A stretch of 64,000 bases of DNA from Bog-473 sp963711065 (GCA_963711065.1 CAVQCO010000007.1:1116001-1180000); one strand, 5' to 3'; shown: positions 1 to 8,783, numbered from the stretch's first letter. Made by a program: numbers and translations. The notes: generated from the letters alone by a model not told the origin.

Positions 1-376
1 CGGGCACGCCGTTGCGCGCCCCGTACTCCTCGGCCCGGTCCTCACCCATGTAGCGGCCGCCGATGCGGGTGGCCTGGCGGAGCAGCTCGTCGGGGTCGTC
101 GCCGACCTCGGCCACACCCTCCACGACGACGAAGCTGAACGGGGGGCGGTCGTCGTCGACGCACAGCGCCGCCCTCGGGTCCCGCAGGAGGTTCCGCCCC
201 TTGACCGTCGTCTCGCCCGTGTTGAAGACCACGGACCCGTCGTCGTCGACGTCGTACCAGACCGGCGCGACGTGGGGCCGGCCGTCGGCGCGCACGGTCG
301 CCAACTTGGCGGTCCGCGGGGGCATGGACGTCAGGAACGCCCGCACCTGCTCGCCGGACATGGGGTGGTACGGCAT
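1..376 (-). CDS. PPOX-class (F420/FMN-binding split-barrel) flavoprotein, 3' part cut by window edge
   Basis: The reading frame starts at ATG 376-374 and stays open to the window edge, so about 125 N-terminal residues are visible. The start MPYHPMSGEQVRAFL, then a TAKLATVRADGRPHVAPVW strand pair and a VVFNTGETTVKGRNLLRDPR segment, is the classic N-terminal half of PPOX-class F420-dependent oxidoreductases, which bind F420 or FMN in a split beta-barrel and reduce small molecules. The start overlaps the TGA of the upstream SnoaL-like gene by one base (TGATG), suggesting translational coupling in a minus-strand operon. The substrate cannot be inferred. Confidence 0.85.
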   Translation of the reverse strand, partial: MPYHPMSGEQVRAFLTSMPPRTAKLATVRADGRPHVAPVWYDVDDDGSVVFNTGETTVKGRNLLRDPRAALCVDDDRPPFSFVVVEGVAEVGDDPDELLRQATRIGGRYMGEDRAEEYGARNGVP

Positions 377-855
377 CAACCCGCCGTGCCGCCGTGGGCG
401 GCGTAGGCCTCCGACCAGGCCTGGATCATGGGGCCGAAGCTGGCCGGGTTGTAGGCATCCTCCTCGTAGGAGAACTTCATGTCGCCGGCGTAGTGCAGCA
501 CCGTGATGTTGTGCGCCTGGTGCACCGACCCGTCGCCGGGGTCCTGCATCCGGTTCTCAATCCGGCAGATCCACCAGCCCCGCTCCTCGTCGCACACGCA
601 CCACGAGTGCGGGAAGGACGTCATCGCCCGATTGGGCCACTCCGCCATGAGGGGCGCGATCCACGCATAAATCTCGTCGGGGCCGTGGAAGGTGCCGAAG
701 GTGTGCTCGAGGTAGACCGCGTCGTCAGTGAAGAGATCGGCCCAATCGCGCCACTCCCCGCTCGCCGCACACCGGGCCGCCGTCTCCATGTAGTGCCGGT
801 GGGCCCGCTCCAACTCGTCCCGGCTCCATCGGTGCGTCACGACTTCAGTATCCAT
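376..855 (-). CDS. SnoaL-like / NTF2-fold protein, 159 aa
   Basis: The length and pattern fit the SnoaL-like NTF2 superfamily: an N-terminal helix (ELERAHRHYMETAARCA), then WADLFTDDAVYLEHTFGTFHGPDEI, then a beta-sheet-rich C-terminal half with paired aromatic strands. These small cone-shaped proteins act as isomerases, hydratases or ligand-binding subunits, often in polyketide, steroid or aromatic catabolism. The 5' end overlaps the 3' end of the upstream EthD-like gene by 19 bp and its stop overlaps the next start, so the three are probably one transcript. The catalytic role is not determinable from sequence. Confidence 0.75.
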   Translation of the reverse strand: MDTEVVTHRWSRDELERAHRHYMETAARCAASGEWRDWADLFTDDAVYLEHTFGTFHGPDEIYAWIAPLMAEWPNRAMTSFPHSWCVCDEERGWWICRIENRMQDPGDGSVHQAHNITVLHYAGDMKFSYEEDAYNPASFGPMIQAWSEAYAAHGGTAG

Positions 856-1559
856 TCACTCATGGTGACACTCCGCAGGGTGCTCAGGTCGGTGAACGCG
901 TTGATCTCCTCGATCATCTGGGAGACATGGGCGTTCATTCGCTCGGGGTCGCCGTCGGCGCAGTAGAACAGCATGGGGTCCGTCACGTGCTCGAGGGTCG
1001 GCCACGCCTCCTCCACGATGCCGCGCACCGGTGGGGCGTCGTCGGTGACCGGCCGGAACACGGCGTTGCGGACGTAGCGGCAGCGCGGCTGGATCGCCTC
1101 GGTGATCGGCGAGATGCGGGTGTGCCAGCGCGTCATCCACTCGTCGAAGCTCTGCGCGGGGTGCTGCTGCAGGAGCGCCACCGTCAGGACGCCCGGCGAC
1201 CGCTGCCCGTCGGGCCACGACCGTGGCGCCGACCACCGGTTCCCTCCGTAGTCGCGGTACAACGACTCGACGACCTCGAAGCCCGCCAGGCGCCGGGCGG
1301 CAGCGCCGAGCACCTCCTCGAACGGTCCCCGGTAGTCCACGGCGTCGATCCACAAGGAGACGAGCGCGTGCAGCGGCGTCTCCCCCTCCGGCGTCGGCAC
1401 GGGAGCCGGGATGTCGCTCTCGGGATCCCACACGTCGACCGCCAGGCGCAGTGGGTCGAGCGCCAGAAGGTCGGGGGCCACCGTGCCGAGCACCGTGTCG
1501 GCCACCTCGGCCCGGGTGCTGCCGGCGTCGAGCCAGACCAGGTACATCAGCTTTTCCAC
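837..1559 (-). CDS. EthD-like dimeric alpha/beta-barrel protein, 240 aa
   Basis: A 240-residue protein with two ferredoxin-like halves. The N-terminal strand MEKLMYLVWLD and a later HPAQSFDEWMTRWHTRISPITEAI segment resemble EthD-domain proteins, in which an Asp/His-Trp pair near a helix is typical; a second motif is DPMLFYCADGDPERMNAHVSQM. EthD-like barrels accompany cytochrome P450 and ether- or aromatic-degrading genes but their own chemistry is mostly unknown. It is followed by the SnoaL-like gene with a 19-bp overlap and preceded by an SDR gene 28 bp away on the same strand, consistent with an operon. Confidence 0.6.
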   Translation of the reverse strand: MEKLMYLVWLDAGSTRAEVADTVLGTVAPDLLALDPLRLAVDVWDPESDIPAPVPTPEGETPLHALVSLWIDAVDYRGPFEEVLGAAARRLAGFEVVESLYRDYGGNRWSAPRSWPDGQRSPGVLTVALLQQHPAQSFDEWMTRWHTRISPITEAIQPRCRYVRNAVFRPVTDDAPPVRGIVEEAWPTLEHVTDPMLFYCADGDPERMNAHVSQMIEEINAFTDLSTLRSVTMSEWILKS

Positions 1560-1587
1560 GGTCGCTCCCCTCTCTTGCTCTGCGTCC

Positions 1588-2376
1588 TCACCACGTCAAC
1601 CCGAGTGCCTCGCGCATGGTGGCCTCGAACGCAGCGTCGTCGAGGGTCCGGCGGAGCTGGAGCACCAACGCGGCGTCCTTGCCCACCTCGACCCGCAACG
1701 GCGTCGCGGGATCCTCGAGGGCGTCGGCGACGGCGACGCCCACCACCTCGGGCCCCGGCCTGCCCTCGGGCCCCGTCAGCGTGTTCACCGTCCCGCTCCA
1801 CTGGGCATGGAGGTCCTCGTAGGCGGCCGGTCCCGCATAGTCGGACTCGTGCTTCATCCCGGGTGCGATGTACCCGGGCTCAACCACCACGACCCGGATC
1901 CCGAAGTGCCCGAGCTCGAAGTAGAGCGATTCGGAGAGCGCCTCGAGGGCGTGCTTCGAGGCGGCGTAGGCGCCCTCGAGCGGGGTGCCGATCTTGCCCT
2001 GGACCGAGCTGATGTTCACCAGGACCCCGCTGCCGCGCTCGCGCCAGGACGGGACCACCGCCTGGGCCATGCGCAACGGGCCGAGGGTGTTGACGTCGAG
2101 GACGCGGGCGAAGGCGTCGAGCGGATAGGCCTCGAGCGGGCCGTGACCCGTCAGGCCGGCGTTGTTGACGACGGCGTCGAGCTCGCCCGCCCGGGAGACG
2201 GCCAGGCGGACCGACTCGGGATCACTGACGTCGAGCGGGAGGGCCCGGGCGGCCGGCAGCCCCGCGAGCGCGTCGACGTCGCGGGCGGTCGCCACCACCT
2301 CGTGTCCCCGTTCGGCCAGGACCTCCACGGTGGCCCGCCCGATGGCCCGGGCCGCACCCGTGACCAGCACCCGCAC
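1588..2376 (-). CDS. SDR-family NAD(P)-dependent oxidoreductase, 262 aa
   Basis: A classical short-chain dehydrogenase. It begins with the cofactor-binding strand and glycine motif MRVLVTGAARAIGRA, carries NNAG near residue 90, the catalytic serine in NISSVQGKIG and the YAASK catalytic Tyr-Lys pair near residue 150. The VVVVEPGYI segment after the active site is typical. It should oxidise or reduce a hydroxyl/carbonyl group; the substrate is unknown. It is 3 bp from a second SDR upstream and 28 bp from the EthD-like gene downstream, all on the minus strand. Confidence 0.85.
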   Translation of the reverse strand: MRVLVTGAARAIGRATVEVLAERGHEVVATARDVDALAGLPAARALPLDVSDPESVRLAVSRAGELDAVVNNAGLTGHGPLEAYPLDAFARVLDVNTLGPLRMAQAVVPSWRERGSGVLVNISSVQGKIGTPLEGAYAASKHALEALSESLYFELGHFGIRVVVVEPGYIAPGMKHESDYAGPAAYEDLHAQWSGTVNTLTGPEGRPGPEVVGVAVADALEDPATPLRVEVGKDAALVLQLRRTLDDAAFEATMREALGLTW

Positions 2377-2379
2377 GGC

Positions 2380-3258
2380 TCAGCCCGTCGTGGCGGGCGT
2401 GAGGCCCACCAGCACTTCGCTGACCTGCCAGAGCCTTCGTGCCGCCTCGTCGTCGCGCGCCCACCGCTTGGGCTGTCTCGGCTTGCACTTGACGAAGTAC
2501 TCCCCGCTGATGCCCGCCACCTCGGGTGCGGAGGCCAGGTAGATGGACGTCCGGGCGCCCTTGGCCGGCGACAGGAAGAACGGTGAGCTGATCTTGATGC
2601 CGAAGGCGAGCAGGCCCCGGGCGTCGCCGTCCGCCCCGTAGCCCGTGCGCACCGTCCCCGGGTGCAGCGAGTTGGCCGTCACCCCGGTCCCCGCGAGCCG
2701 GCGTGCCAGCTCCCGCGTGAAGAGGATGTTGGCCAGCTTGGACTGCCCGTAGACGCGCATGGTGGCGTACTTCTGCTCGGACTGCAGGTCGTCGAAGGGC
2801 ATCCCCTTGCGCGCGGCACCGTGTGCCGTCGAGGCCACGTTCACGATCCGTGCGGGCGACGACGACCGGATCCGGCCCAGCAGGAGGTTGGTCAAGAGGA
2901 ACGGGCCGAGATGGTTGGTCGCCAGCGTCGCCTCCAGCCCGTCGACCGTCTCGGACCGCTCCGACAACACCAGGCCGGCGTTGTTGACCAGCACGTCGAG
3001 CTGCGGCGCCTGTTCGAGGATCTCCGCGGCACCCCGTCGCACCGAGGACAGGTCGGCCAGATCGAACACGACCAACTGGACCTGGACGTCACCGCCGAGA
3101 CGCTGCGTGATCGACGCCACGGCGCGGCGCCCCTTGTCGGCGTTGCGGGCCGTCAGGACGACCCGGGCTCCCATGGCGGCCAGCGCCGCCGCCGTCTCGT
3201 AGCCGATGCCCGAGTTGCCGCCCGTGACGACGACCGTCTTCCCCTGCATGTCGGGCAC
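2380..3258 (-). CDS. SDR-family oxidoreductase, retinol-dehydrogenase-like, 292 aa
   Basis: A second SDR with TGGNSGIGYETA at the N-terminus, an NNAG motif, the NVAST serine region and an YGQSKLAN active site. The NSGIG form and the long C-terminal part after LHPGTVRTGYG place it near the retinol dehydrogenase/WW-domain oxidoreductase-like branch. The called start is GTG at 3258; an ATG three codons on (MQGKTVVVTGG) is an equally good start. It lies between the sulfatase and the first SDR on the same strand. Confidence 0.85.
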   Translation of the reverse strand: MPDMQGKTVVVTGGNSGIGYETAAALAAMGARVVLTARNADKGRRAVASITQRLGGDVQVQLVVFDLADLSSVRRGAAEILEQAPQLDVLVNNAGLVLSERSETVDGLEATLATNHLGPFLLTNLLLGRIRSSSPARIVNVASTAHGAARKGMPFDDLQSEQKYATMRVYGQSKLANILFTRELARRLAGTGVTANSLHPGTVRTGYGADGDARGLLAFGIKISSPFFLSPAKGARTSIYLASAPEVAGISGEYFVKCKPRQPKRWARDDEAARRLWQVSEVLVGLTPATTG

Positions 3259-3315
3259 CGCGCGCAGCCTCCTCAGGCGTCAGCATTCCACACCCGGGTG
3301 CCGCCCGGTCCGCCC

Positions 3316-4872
3316 TCACCGCCAGGTGTCGCGGGCCTCCACCAGTCCGCGCGTGCCGTGCAGGAAGCTCCCGCTCAACGTCCGCTCCGCCGTCCGCATC
3401 TGCCACTGCAGCAGCTCCTGGGTCGCCGCCCAGGCGACGGCACTCGCCTCGGGGGCGCCCTCCCCCAGCAGGTCGTGTGTCTGCCCGGGATCGGCGGACA
3501 GGTCGAAGAGCAGTGGGGGCAGGACGCTCGCGGCAGCGCCGAACTGCACGTACTTGTGGCGCGGCCCGCGCCCCACCGCCAGCGAGCAGTGGCTCATCGG
3601 GATCCCGAAGATGGTCTCGGCCTGCTTGTTGACCGGGTCGGCGAAGCTCCACTCGAAGTGCGCCGTGTCGCGCCAGTGGGGTGGCGCCGACTGACCCCGC
3701 ACGAACGGGTCGAGCGACCAGCCGTCGGCCTGGAGGGGGACCTCGACGCCCATGAAGTCGCAGATCGTGGGCAGCACGTCGACCGACTCGGTCACCGCAC
3801 GGACCACCGTGCCGCGGCCGCCGTCGGCCTGCGCCCTCGGGTCGACGACGATGAGCGGCACGTGGTAGCTCTCGTCCCAGAACCCGAGCTTCTCAAGCAA
3901 CCAGTGGTCGCCGCCCATCTCGCCGTGGTCGCTGGTGACGACGACGAGGGTCGAGCCCGCCAGCCCGCTCTCGTGCAGGTAGGCGAACAGAGGGGCGAGC
4001 CCGTCGTCCACCTCGCGCTGGGCGCCGTAGTAGGTGGCGCGGACCTGCCGGCGGTCCCGCTCGTCGCGGGGGGCGCCGACCCCGCGCACCGCCATGGCCA
4101 AGGCGCCGAGCGGGTGGACGTCCGCCTCCTCGTCGGGAGTCGGGCACCCCACGAAGGCCCCGACCGCGTCCGCCGGGTACAGGTCGTGGTAGCCCACGGG
4201 ATTGCGCCGCGGCGGGTGGGGACGGATGAACGAGGCGTGGACGAAGAACGGCGTGTCGCCGTGGCGCTCCAACCAGCTCAGGAGCTCGTCTCGCAGGAAG
4301 GTCGTCTGCGAGAGCTCGGCACCGAAACGCGCCGGGGCCCAGGTCGCGCCGTGCTCGTCGGCACCGGGGAAGCCCTCGATCGGCCGGTAGAGCTCGTGGG
4401 GATCGGCGGGGACGTCGACGCCGTGAGCAGCGAGCCAGCGGCCCCAGGCCGGGCTGCCCTTCTCCCAGGGGTCTTCGACGAGGACGCGGAAGCCGGGCAG
4501 GATCCCCTCGTAGTTGAACAGACTCGGGTCGCCGGGGGGCACCGTGCGCGGGTCGACCGAGGTGTCCGTGTAGCCGAAGAGGACGGGGTCGTAACCGCAC
4601 TCCCTCGCCAGCAGGGCCACGTTGGTGAAGCGGGCGTCCAACGGCGTGCCGTTGAGGATCGAGCGGTTCCGATGCTGGTACGTGCCCGTGTAGAGGCAGG
4701 CCCGCGACGGCCCGCACGGGGCGGCGTTGGCCCAATGGTTGGCGAAGAGCACGCCCCTGGCGGCCAGCGCGTCGAGCGTCGGTGTCTCCAGGACCGGATG
4801 CCCCAGGGCGGAGAGACAATCGCCCCGCCACTGGTCCAGCGTGATGAACAGCACGTTGCGCGACGGCGGCAT
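3316..4872 (-). CDS. Type I sulfatase (formylglycine-dependent), about 518 aa
   Basis: An alkaline-phosphatase-superfamily hydrolase of sulfate esters. The N-terminal metal site is seen in VLFITLDQWRGD and the formylglycine signature in APCGPSRACLYTG, where the Cys of C-x-P-S-R is the residue matured to formylglycine. Further metal ligands lie in VVVTSDHGEMGGDH near the middle. The ATG at 4872 (MPPSRNVLF) is preferred over an upstream in-frame ATG at 4944 because the conserved fold begins immediately after it. No anaerobic sulfatase-maturating enzyme or FGE is in the window. Neighbouring SDR, P450 and SnoaL-like genes suggest a role in sulfated lipid, steroid or aromatic breakdown. Confidence 0.9.
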   Translation of the reverse strand: MPPSRNVLFITLDQWRGDCLSALGHPVLETPTLDALAARGVLFANHWANAAPCGPSRACLYTGTYQHRNRSILNGTPLDARFTNVALLARECGYDPVLFGYTDTSVDPRTVPPGDPSLFNYEGILPGFRVLVEDPWEKGSPAWGRWLAAHGVDVPADPHELYRPIEGFPGADEHGATWAPARFGAELSQTTFLRDELLSWLERHGDTPFFVHASFIRPHPPRRNPVGYHDLYPADAVGAFVGCPTPDEEADVHPLGALAMAVRGVGAPRDERDRRQVRATYYGAQREVDDGLAPLFAYLHESGLAGSTLVVVTSDHGEMGGDHWLLEKLGFWDESYHVPLIVVDPRAQADGGRGTVVRAVTESVDVLPTICDFMGVEVPLQADGWSLDPFVRGQSAPPHWRDTAHFEWSFADPVNKQAETIFGIPMSHCSLAVGRGPRHKYVQFGAAASVLPPLLFDLSADPGQTHDLLGEGAPEASAVAWAATQELLQWQMRTAERTLSGSFLHGTRGLVEARDTWR

Positions 4873-4972
4873 GCTCCACTCTTGTCCATGGCGGGGCCCC
4901 GTGACCCGGACCCCCGACCCCGGTGCGCCGAGTCGCGATCGCACGGGACCCCACGGCCCGTGCGCCGCGGGT

Positions 4973-5215
4973 TCAGGAGGAGGTGCGGACCGATGCCCCT
5001 CCGAGCTTGGTCCCGAAATCGATCAGCCAGGCGCCGACACGGGGCGCCAACGCCTTGCGCGGGGATCGACGCCCGTGGCCCGCGGGGCCTCCGGCCGGGC
5101 GCTGCATCCTGGCCTGCTCGCCGATCGACTCGACCGGCCGGCGCCCGGTCGACGACGTCATGAGCTCCTTGCGGTGGGCGTCCGCCTGGGAGTGCACTGC
5201 TCTCGCCTGGATCAT
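4973..5215 (-). CDS. Small basic hypothetical protein, 80 aa
   Basis: I do not recognise this protein. Two consecutive ATGs (5218 and 5215) follow a strong GTGGAGGG ribosome-binding sequence; the second has the better spacing and is chosen. The product is rich in Arg, Ser and Gly and ends in a compact hydrophobic stretch, VGAWLIDFGTKLGG. It sits alone between the sulfatase and the divergent ArsR-type regulator. The ribosome-binding site is the main evidence, so it may be a short real gene or a chance frame. Confidence 0.35.
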   Translation of the reverse strand: MIQARAVHSQADAHRKELMTSSTGRRPVESIGEQARMQRPAGGPAGHGRRSPRKALAPRVGAWLIDFGTKLGGASVRTSS

Positions 5216-5288
5216 CATCCCTCCACCTCACGAACCCTTTCGCTCTGACCTGCACCCCCTCCAAGCGTGCCTACAGCCTAACGAATAG

Positions 5289-5317
5289 TTGACAACAAAT
5301 CAAGAATATCCTAATAT
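5289..5317 (+). promoter_or_regulatory. Near-consensus sigma-70 promoter for a leaderless mRNA
   Basis: TTGACA at 5289-5294 is followed by exactly 17 bases and then TAATAT at 5312-5317. The A of the regulator's ATG is seven bases downstream of the -10 box, where transcription would begin, so the message is probably leaderless. The stretch is strikingly A+T rich compared with its surroundings. Confidence 0.75.
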
Positions 5318-5323
5318 AGCCGG

Positions 5324-6424
5324 ATGCCTATGTTCACTGAGGAGGCCGAGCCGCGGCGCCCCGCCGTGGTGACGGCCTCTCCCTCGCTGGCGTCCGACCT
5401 TTCCTGGCTCCTCTCGGTGGCGGCCCGACCCTCGATGCAAGCCCGGTACCCGCAGCTGGCCGAGATGTTCAACGGCCGGGAGGACCTTGCAGATTGCGTG
5501 CGCGGCTTCTGGGGCGAGGGCTCGGAGGAGACCTGCTTCACCGAGATGCAGGTCCTCGCCGGCCACGCCGGGGCGCTCACCGAGACCGACCCCGAAGTCC
5601 TCTGGCAGGCCCTCGAGGCGGCCGTGGTCACGGTGCCGCTCGACCTCGAGATGCCCTCCGAGTCGGCCGAGGAGCGCGCGACGTACCTGGACCGCTTCCG
5701 CCGGCTGAAGCAGTCGCCCGAGCTGGTGCGTGCGTACATCGACCTCATGAAGGAGGTGTGGGGGCCGGTCGACGCCATGTGGCAGCAGGCCCTGCCCGTC
5801 ATCGAGGAAGCGGGGCGCCATGTCGTGGCACAGCACGAACGCGGTCGGTCATTGGAGCTACTCATACCCGTCGGGTGTGACATCCTCAGGGACCGGATGC
5901 CCGCGATCGTCTCGGGCGTGGAGTCGGGGCAACTGTCGCTGCTCTTCGTCCCCTGCCTGTTCTTCGGGACGAGCATGTACCTCGAGTTCCCCGGGCTCGT
6001 CGTGATCGGGACCGGTGTGGGCCAGGGCGACGTCGTGGCGAGGGCCCGCACGGAGTCCGTGGCCCGGCGCCTCAAGGCCGTGGCCGAACCCACCCGGTTG
6101 GCGATCCTCCACTCCCTCGTCACGGCACCGAGCTCGGTCGGCGAGCTCGCCCTGCTCTTCCGGCTGGCGCAGCCCACGGTCAGCATGCACGTCAAGGTGC
6201 TGCGCCAGAGCGGGCTGGTGCGCTCGGAGCGCGTCGGCGGGCGCCTGCGGCTGACCGCCGACCCCGCCGCCGTCGACCTCCTACTCGGCGAGCTCCGCCT
6301 CGCCGTGCTGCAGGGCGCCGGGCCGGATCAGGACGCCGGCCCGGGCGCCAGCACCACCGGCAGCGAACGGATGCCCGCCACCGTCGTGGAGAGCACACGC
6401 TCGGGCGCGGCCGTCACCGCGTAG
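5324..6424 (+). CDS. ArsR-type winged-helix regulator with a long N-terminal domain, 366 aa
   Basis: The C-terminal third is an ArsR-like HTH: RRLKAVAEPTRLAILHSLV, then the recognition helix region AQPTVSMHVKVLRQSGLVRSE. The first ~240 residues are an alpha-helical sensor-like domain of a kind seen in DUF5937-type ArsR proteins; no CxC metal site is present, so metal sensing is unlikely. Canonical ArsR proteins are only about 100 aa. The ATG at 5324 fits the promoter just upstream. The 3' end runs about 97 bp into the convergent P450 gene; the last ~35 residues are low-complexity and probably disordered. It is a candidate regulator of the flanking sulfatase/SDR or P450 genes. Confidence 0.8.
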   Translation: MPMFTEEAEPRRPAVVTASPSLASDLSWLLSVAARPSMQARYPQLAEMFNGREDLADCVRGFWGEGSEETCFTEMQVLAGHAGALTETDPEVLWQALEAAVVTVPLDLEMPSESAEERATYLDRFRRLKQSPELVRAYIDLMKEVWGPVDAMWQQALPVIEEAGRHVVAQHERGRSLELLIPVGCDILRDRMPAIVSGVESGQLSLLFVPCLFFGTSMYLEFPGLVVIGTGVGQGDVVARARTESVARRLKAVAEPTRLAILHSLVTAPSSVGELALLFRLAQPTVSMHVKVLRQSGLVRSERVGGRLRLTADPAAVDLLLGELRLAVLQGAGPDQDAGPGASTTGSERMPATVVESTRSGAAVTA

Positions 6425-7530
6425 TCCGGGAACCGCGCCAGGAGCTCCTCCACGAAGATGCGGCCCTCCAGCCGGGCCAGGCTTGCTCCCAGGCACACGT
6501 GCTCCCCGAAGCCGAAGGCCAGGTGCATCGGATTGGTCCTCCGTGCCACGTCGAAGCGGTCGGCGTCGTCCCCGAAGATCCGCTCGTCGCGGTTCCCCGA
6601 CGCGTACAGCATGCACAGGTAGTCGCCCTCGCCGATCTCGGTCCCCGCGACCACGACGTCCTCGGTGGCGGTGCGGCAGAACGCGTGCACCGGCGTGACC
6701 CAGCGCAGGCACTCCTCCACCCCGCCAGGCACCAGGTCCGCATCGGCCGCCAACGCGGCACGCTGGTCGGGGTGCTGGTGCAGTACGAGGGCCGACCCCG
6801 ACAGGAGCGTGCGCGTCGTCTCGTTGCCGGCCACGAGCAGGGTCAGGAGGAACATGAAGAGCTCGTCGCGGCTGAGCGGGCACCCGCCGACCTCGCTCTG
6901 CACGAGCACCGACACCAGGTCGTCCGCCGGGCGGGCGCGCTTGGCGCGGATGTGCTCGACGATGAAGCCCGAGAGCTCACCGAGCGCTGCCGCCGTCTCC
7001 TCGGGCGGCAGGTCCGGCGACTCGATCGCGGCGTCGGACCAGCGACGGAAGTCCCCCCGGTCGGCCTCCTCGATCCCGAGCAGCTCGGCGATCACCAGCA
7101 GCGGGAACGGTGCGGCCAGCTCGGACACGAAGTCGATCTCGGCGTCGGGCTCGACGGCGTCGAGCAGGCGGGCGGCGTTCTTGCGGATCGACTCGCCCAG
7201 GCCCGTCAGCGCCCTGGGCGTGAAGCGGCGGTTCAGCAGCCCACGGAAGGCGCCGTGCTCGGGTGGGTCCATGTGGAGGATGGAGGGCGCCGCCATCCCC
7301 GTCGCGCCGGCGGAGCGGAGGGGATCGTTCACCAGCGCGCCGCGGCCCGAGCAGAAGTGCTGCGGGTCGCGGCTGAGATCACGGATGTCGCCGTAGCGGG
7401 TGAGGGCCCAGAAGCCCGGGCCGCATTCGTGGACCGGGTCCTCGGCCCGCAGGCGGGCCAGCACGTCGTAGTAGTCCGTCCGGGCGAAGAACGCGGCGTC
7501 CCTCGGATCGATGCGCTGGTCCCCGACCAC
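6328..7530 (-). CDS. Cytochrome P450, about 400 aa
   Basis: A bacterial class I P450. The I-helix oxygen-activation motif is LLVAGNETTR, the K-helix ExxR is EECLRW, and the heme-ligand loop is FGFGEHVCLG with its axial Cys. An HMDPPEHGAFRGLLNRRF C-helix region is also typical. Start choice is uncertain: GTG 7530 (VVGDQRIDPRD) and GTG 7575 are both in frame and neither has a clear ribosome-binding site. The gene converges on the ArsR-type gene and diverges from the gene at 7617. No ferredoxin or reductase is adjacent, so redox partners must be encoded elsewhere. Confidence 0.93.
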   Translation of the reverse strand: MVGDQRIDPRDAAFFARTDYYDVLARLRAEDPVHECGPGFWALTRYGDIRDLSRDPQHFCSGRGALVNDPLRSAGATGMAAPSILHMDPPEHGAFRGLLNRRFTPRALTGLGESIRKNAARLLDAVEPDAEIDFVSELAAPFPLLVIAELLGIEEADRGDFRRWSDAAIESPDLPPEETAAALGELSGFIVEHIRAKRARPADDLVSVLVQSEVGGCPLSRDELFMFLLTLLVAGNETTRTLLSGSALVLHQHPDQRAALAADADLVPGGVEECLRWVTPVHAFCRTATEDVVVAGTEIGEGDYLCMLYASGNRDERIFGDDADRFDVARRTNPMHLAFGFGEHVCLGASLARLEGRIFVEELLARFPDYAVTAAPERVLSTTVAGIRSLPVVLAPGPAS

Positions 7531-7616
7531 GGTCCGAGCGTACTGTGCACCGCGATGCGGACCCACTTCGAGCACGAGCCGATCGACGGCGCGTCGGCCG
7601 CCGACCGGACTGCCCC

Positions 7617-8783
7617 GTGACGCCGGACGACGACGAAGCGGGCTCGTCGCCCTACCGCGCCGCCGACGAGCACGCCCCGCTGAGCGGGCTCGACGAGTTC
7701 CTGGTCCACAACGCGCCCTACCCCGTGCGCGTGATGTGGACGCCCGACGCCCAGGCCTACGAGCGGGTGTGGTTCACCTGCCAGGACCGGGTGGGCGAGC
7801 TGCTCGTCGTCATCGGCCTGGCCTTCTACCCGAACCTCGGCACGGCGGAGGCGTTCGCCATCGTCAATGTGCGGGGTCGCCACACCACGGTGCGGGCTCA
7901 CCGGCGGCTGGGCACCGACCGCATGGACATGACGCTCGGCCCCTTCCGCTTCGAAATGGTCGACCCCTTCCGCCGCTGGCGGCTCCGGCTCGACCCCGAC
8001 GCCACCGAGCACGGGGTCGGCTACGACATCGTCTGGCTCGATACGAAGCGACCCGTCTTCCGCCAGCTGGGCGCCGGCTTGATCGTGGGGAGCCGTGCCG
8101 TCAGCCCGGTGGCGGGCTACGACGGCTTCGGCCGCCAGAAAGGGTGGGTCGGCTCGGCCGGCGAGCGCTTCACCCTCTCCCCCGCCACGCACCTGGGCAC
8201 GCGGGACCACCACTGGGGCACCCGCGACGGCGTCGGCGGGCCGGGCCGCTCCATGGGGATGCAGCACCCGCACAGCGGCGAGTGGGTCGAGTTCGAGGAC
8301 TTCGGGATCTGGGGCGATCACGTCCTCTACAACATCGGCGACGCGCGCAAGCGGAGCGCCACCCTCGCCAAGCGGGTGCACCGCATGCGCTTCGAGCCCG
8401 ACACCCACCTGCTGCAGAGCGGCGAGGTCGACCTGACCTTCGCCGACGGCGCGGTCAAGACGATGACCTTCGAGCGGCTCGGCAACCAGATCGCGTTCCT
8501 GCGCTGCGGCATGTACGGCGGGCCCAACGGCGGCACGCCCGACGGCGATCTCTGGCACGGCATGGCGGTGGCGCAAGGCGACGAGGTGGCGGTGCACGGC
8601 GAGACCTTCGACGTGAACGACCCCGCGGTGCGAAGCCGCCTGGCCGGCCTGGACCAGCACCACTGCCGCGTCACCTGCGACGGCGAGGTCACCTACGGAC
8701 TCGTCGAGCCGTACGACACGCTGTGCTACGAGGTCGCCAAGGCGGGCGTCATGGGGTTCTCGCTGCTCGACCCGGCGAACTGA
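7617..8783 (+). CDS. Conserved hypothetical protein with lipocalin-like double beta-barrel character, 388 aa
   Basis: No catalytic family can be named with certainty. The long beta-rich pattern, with repeated Trp/Phe strands, resembles the AttH/tocopherol-cyclase-like lipocalin-type proteins common in mycobacteria and other lipid-degrading actinobacteria. The GTG at 7617 is preferred over the upstream in-frame ATG at 7545, because residues 1-24 of the longer form are Arg-rich and would overlap the divergent P450 gene's 5' end. The divergent arrangement suggests a shared regulatory region of about 90 bp. Confidence 0.65.
   Translation: MTPDDDEAGSSPYRAADEHAPLSGLDEFLVHNAPYPVRVMWTPDAQAYERVWFTCQDRVGELLVVIGLAFYPNLGTAEAFAIVNVRGRHTTVRAHRRLGTDRMDMTLGPFRFEMVDPFRRWRLRLDPDATEHGVGYDIVWLDTKRPVFRQLGAGLIVGSRAVSPVAGYDGFGRQKGWVGSAGERFTLSPATHLGTRDHHWGTRDGVGGPGRSMGMQHPHSGEWVEFEDFGIWGDHVLYNIGDARKRSATLAKRVHRMRFEPDTHLLQSGEVDLTFADGAVKTMTFERLGNQIAFLRCGMYGGPNGGTPDGDLWHGMAVAQGDEVAVHGETFDVNDPAVRSRLAGLDQHHCRVTCDGEVTYGLVEPYDTLCYEVAKAGVMGFSLLDPAN

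Noticed and set aside
2662..5163. 833-codon plus-strand open frame opposite the SDR and sulfatase genes
   Set aside because: Shadow of high-G+C codons on the other strand; composition is Arg/Gly/Pro/His-rich with no domain.
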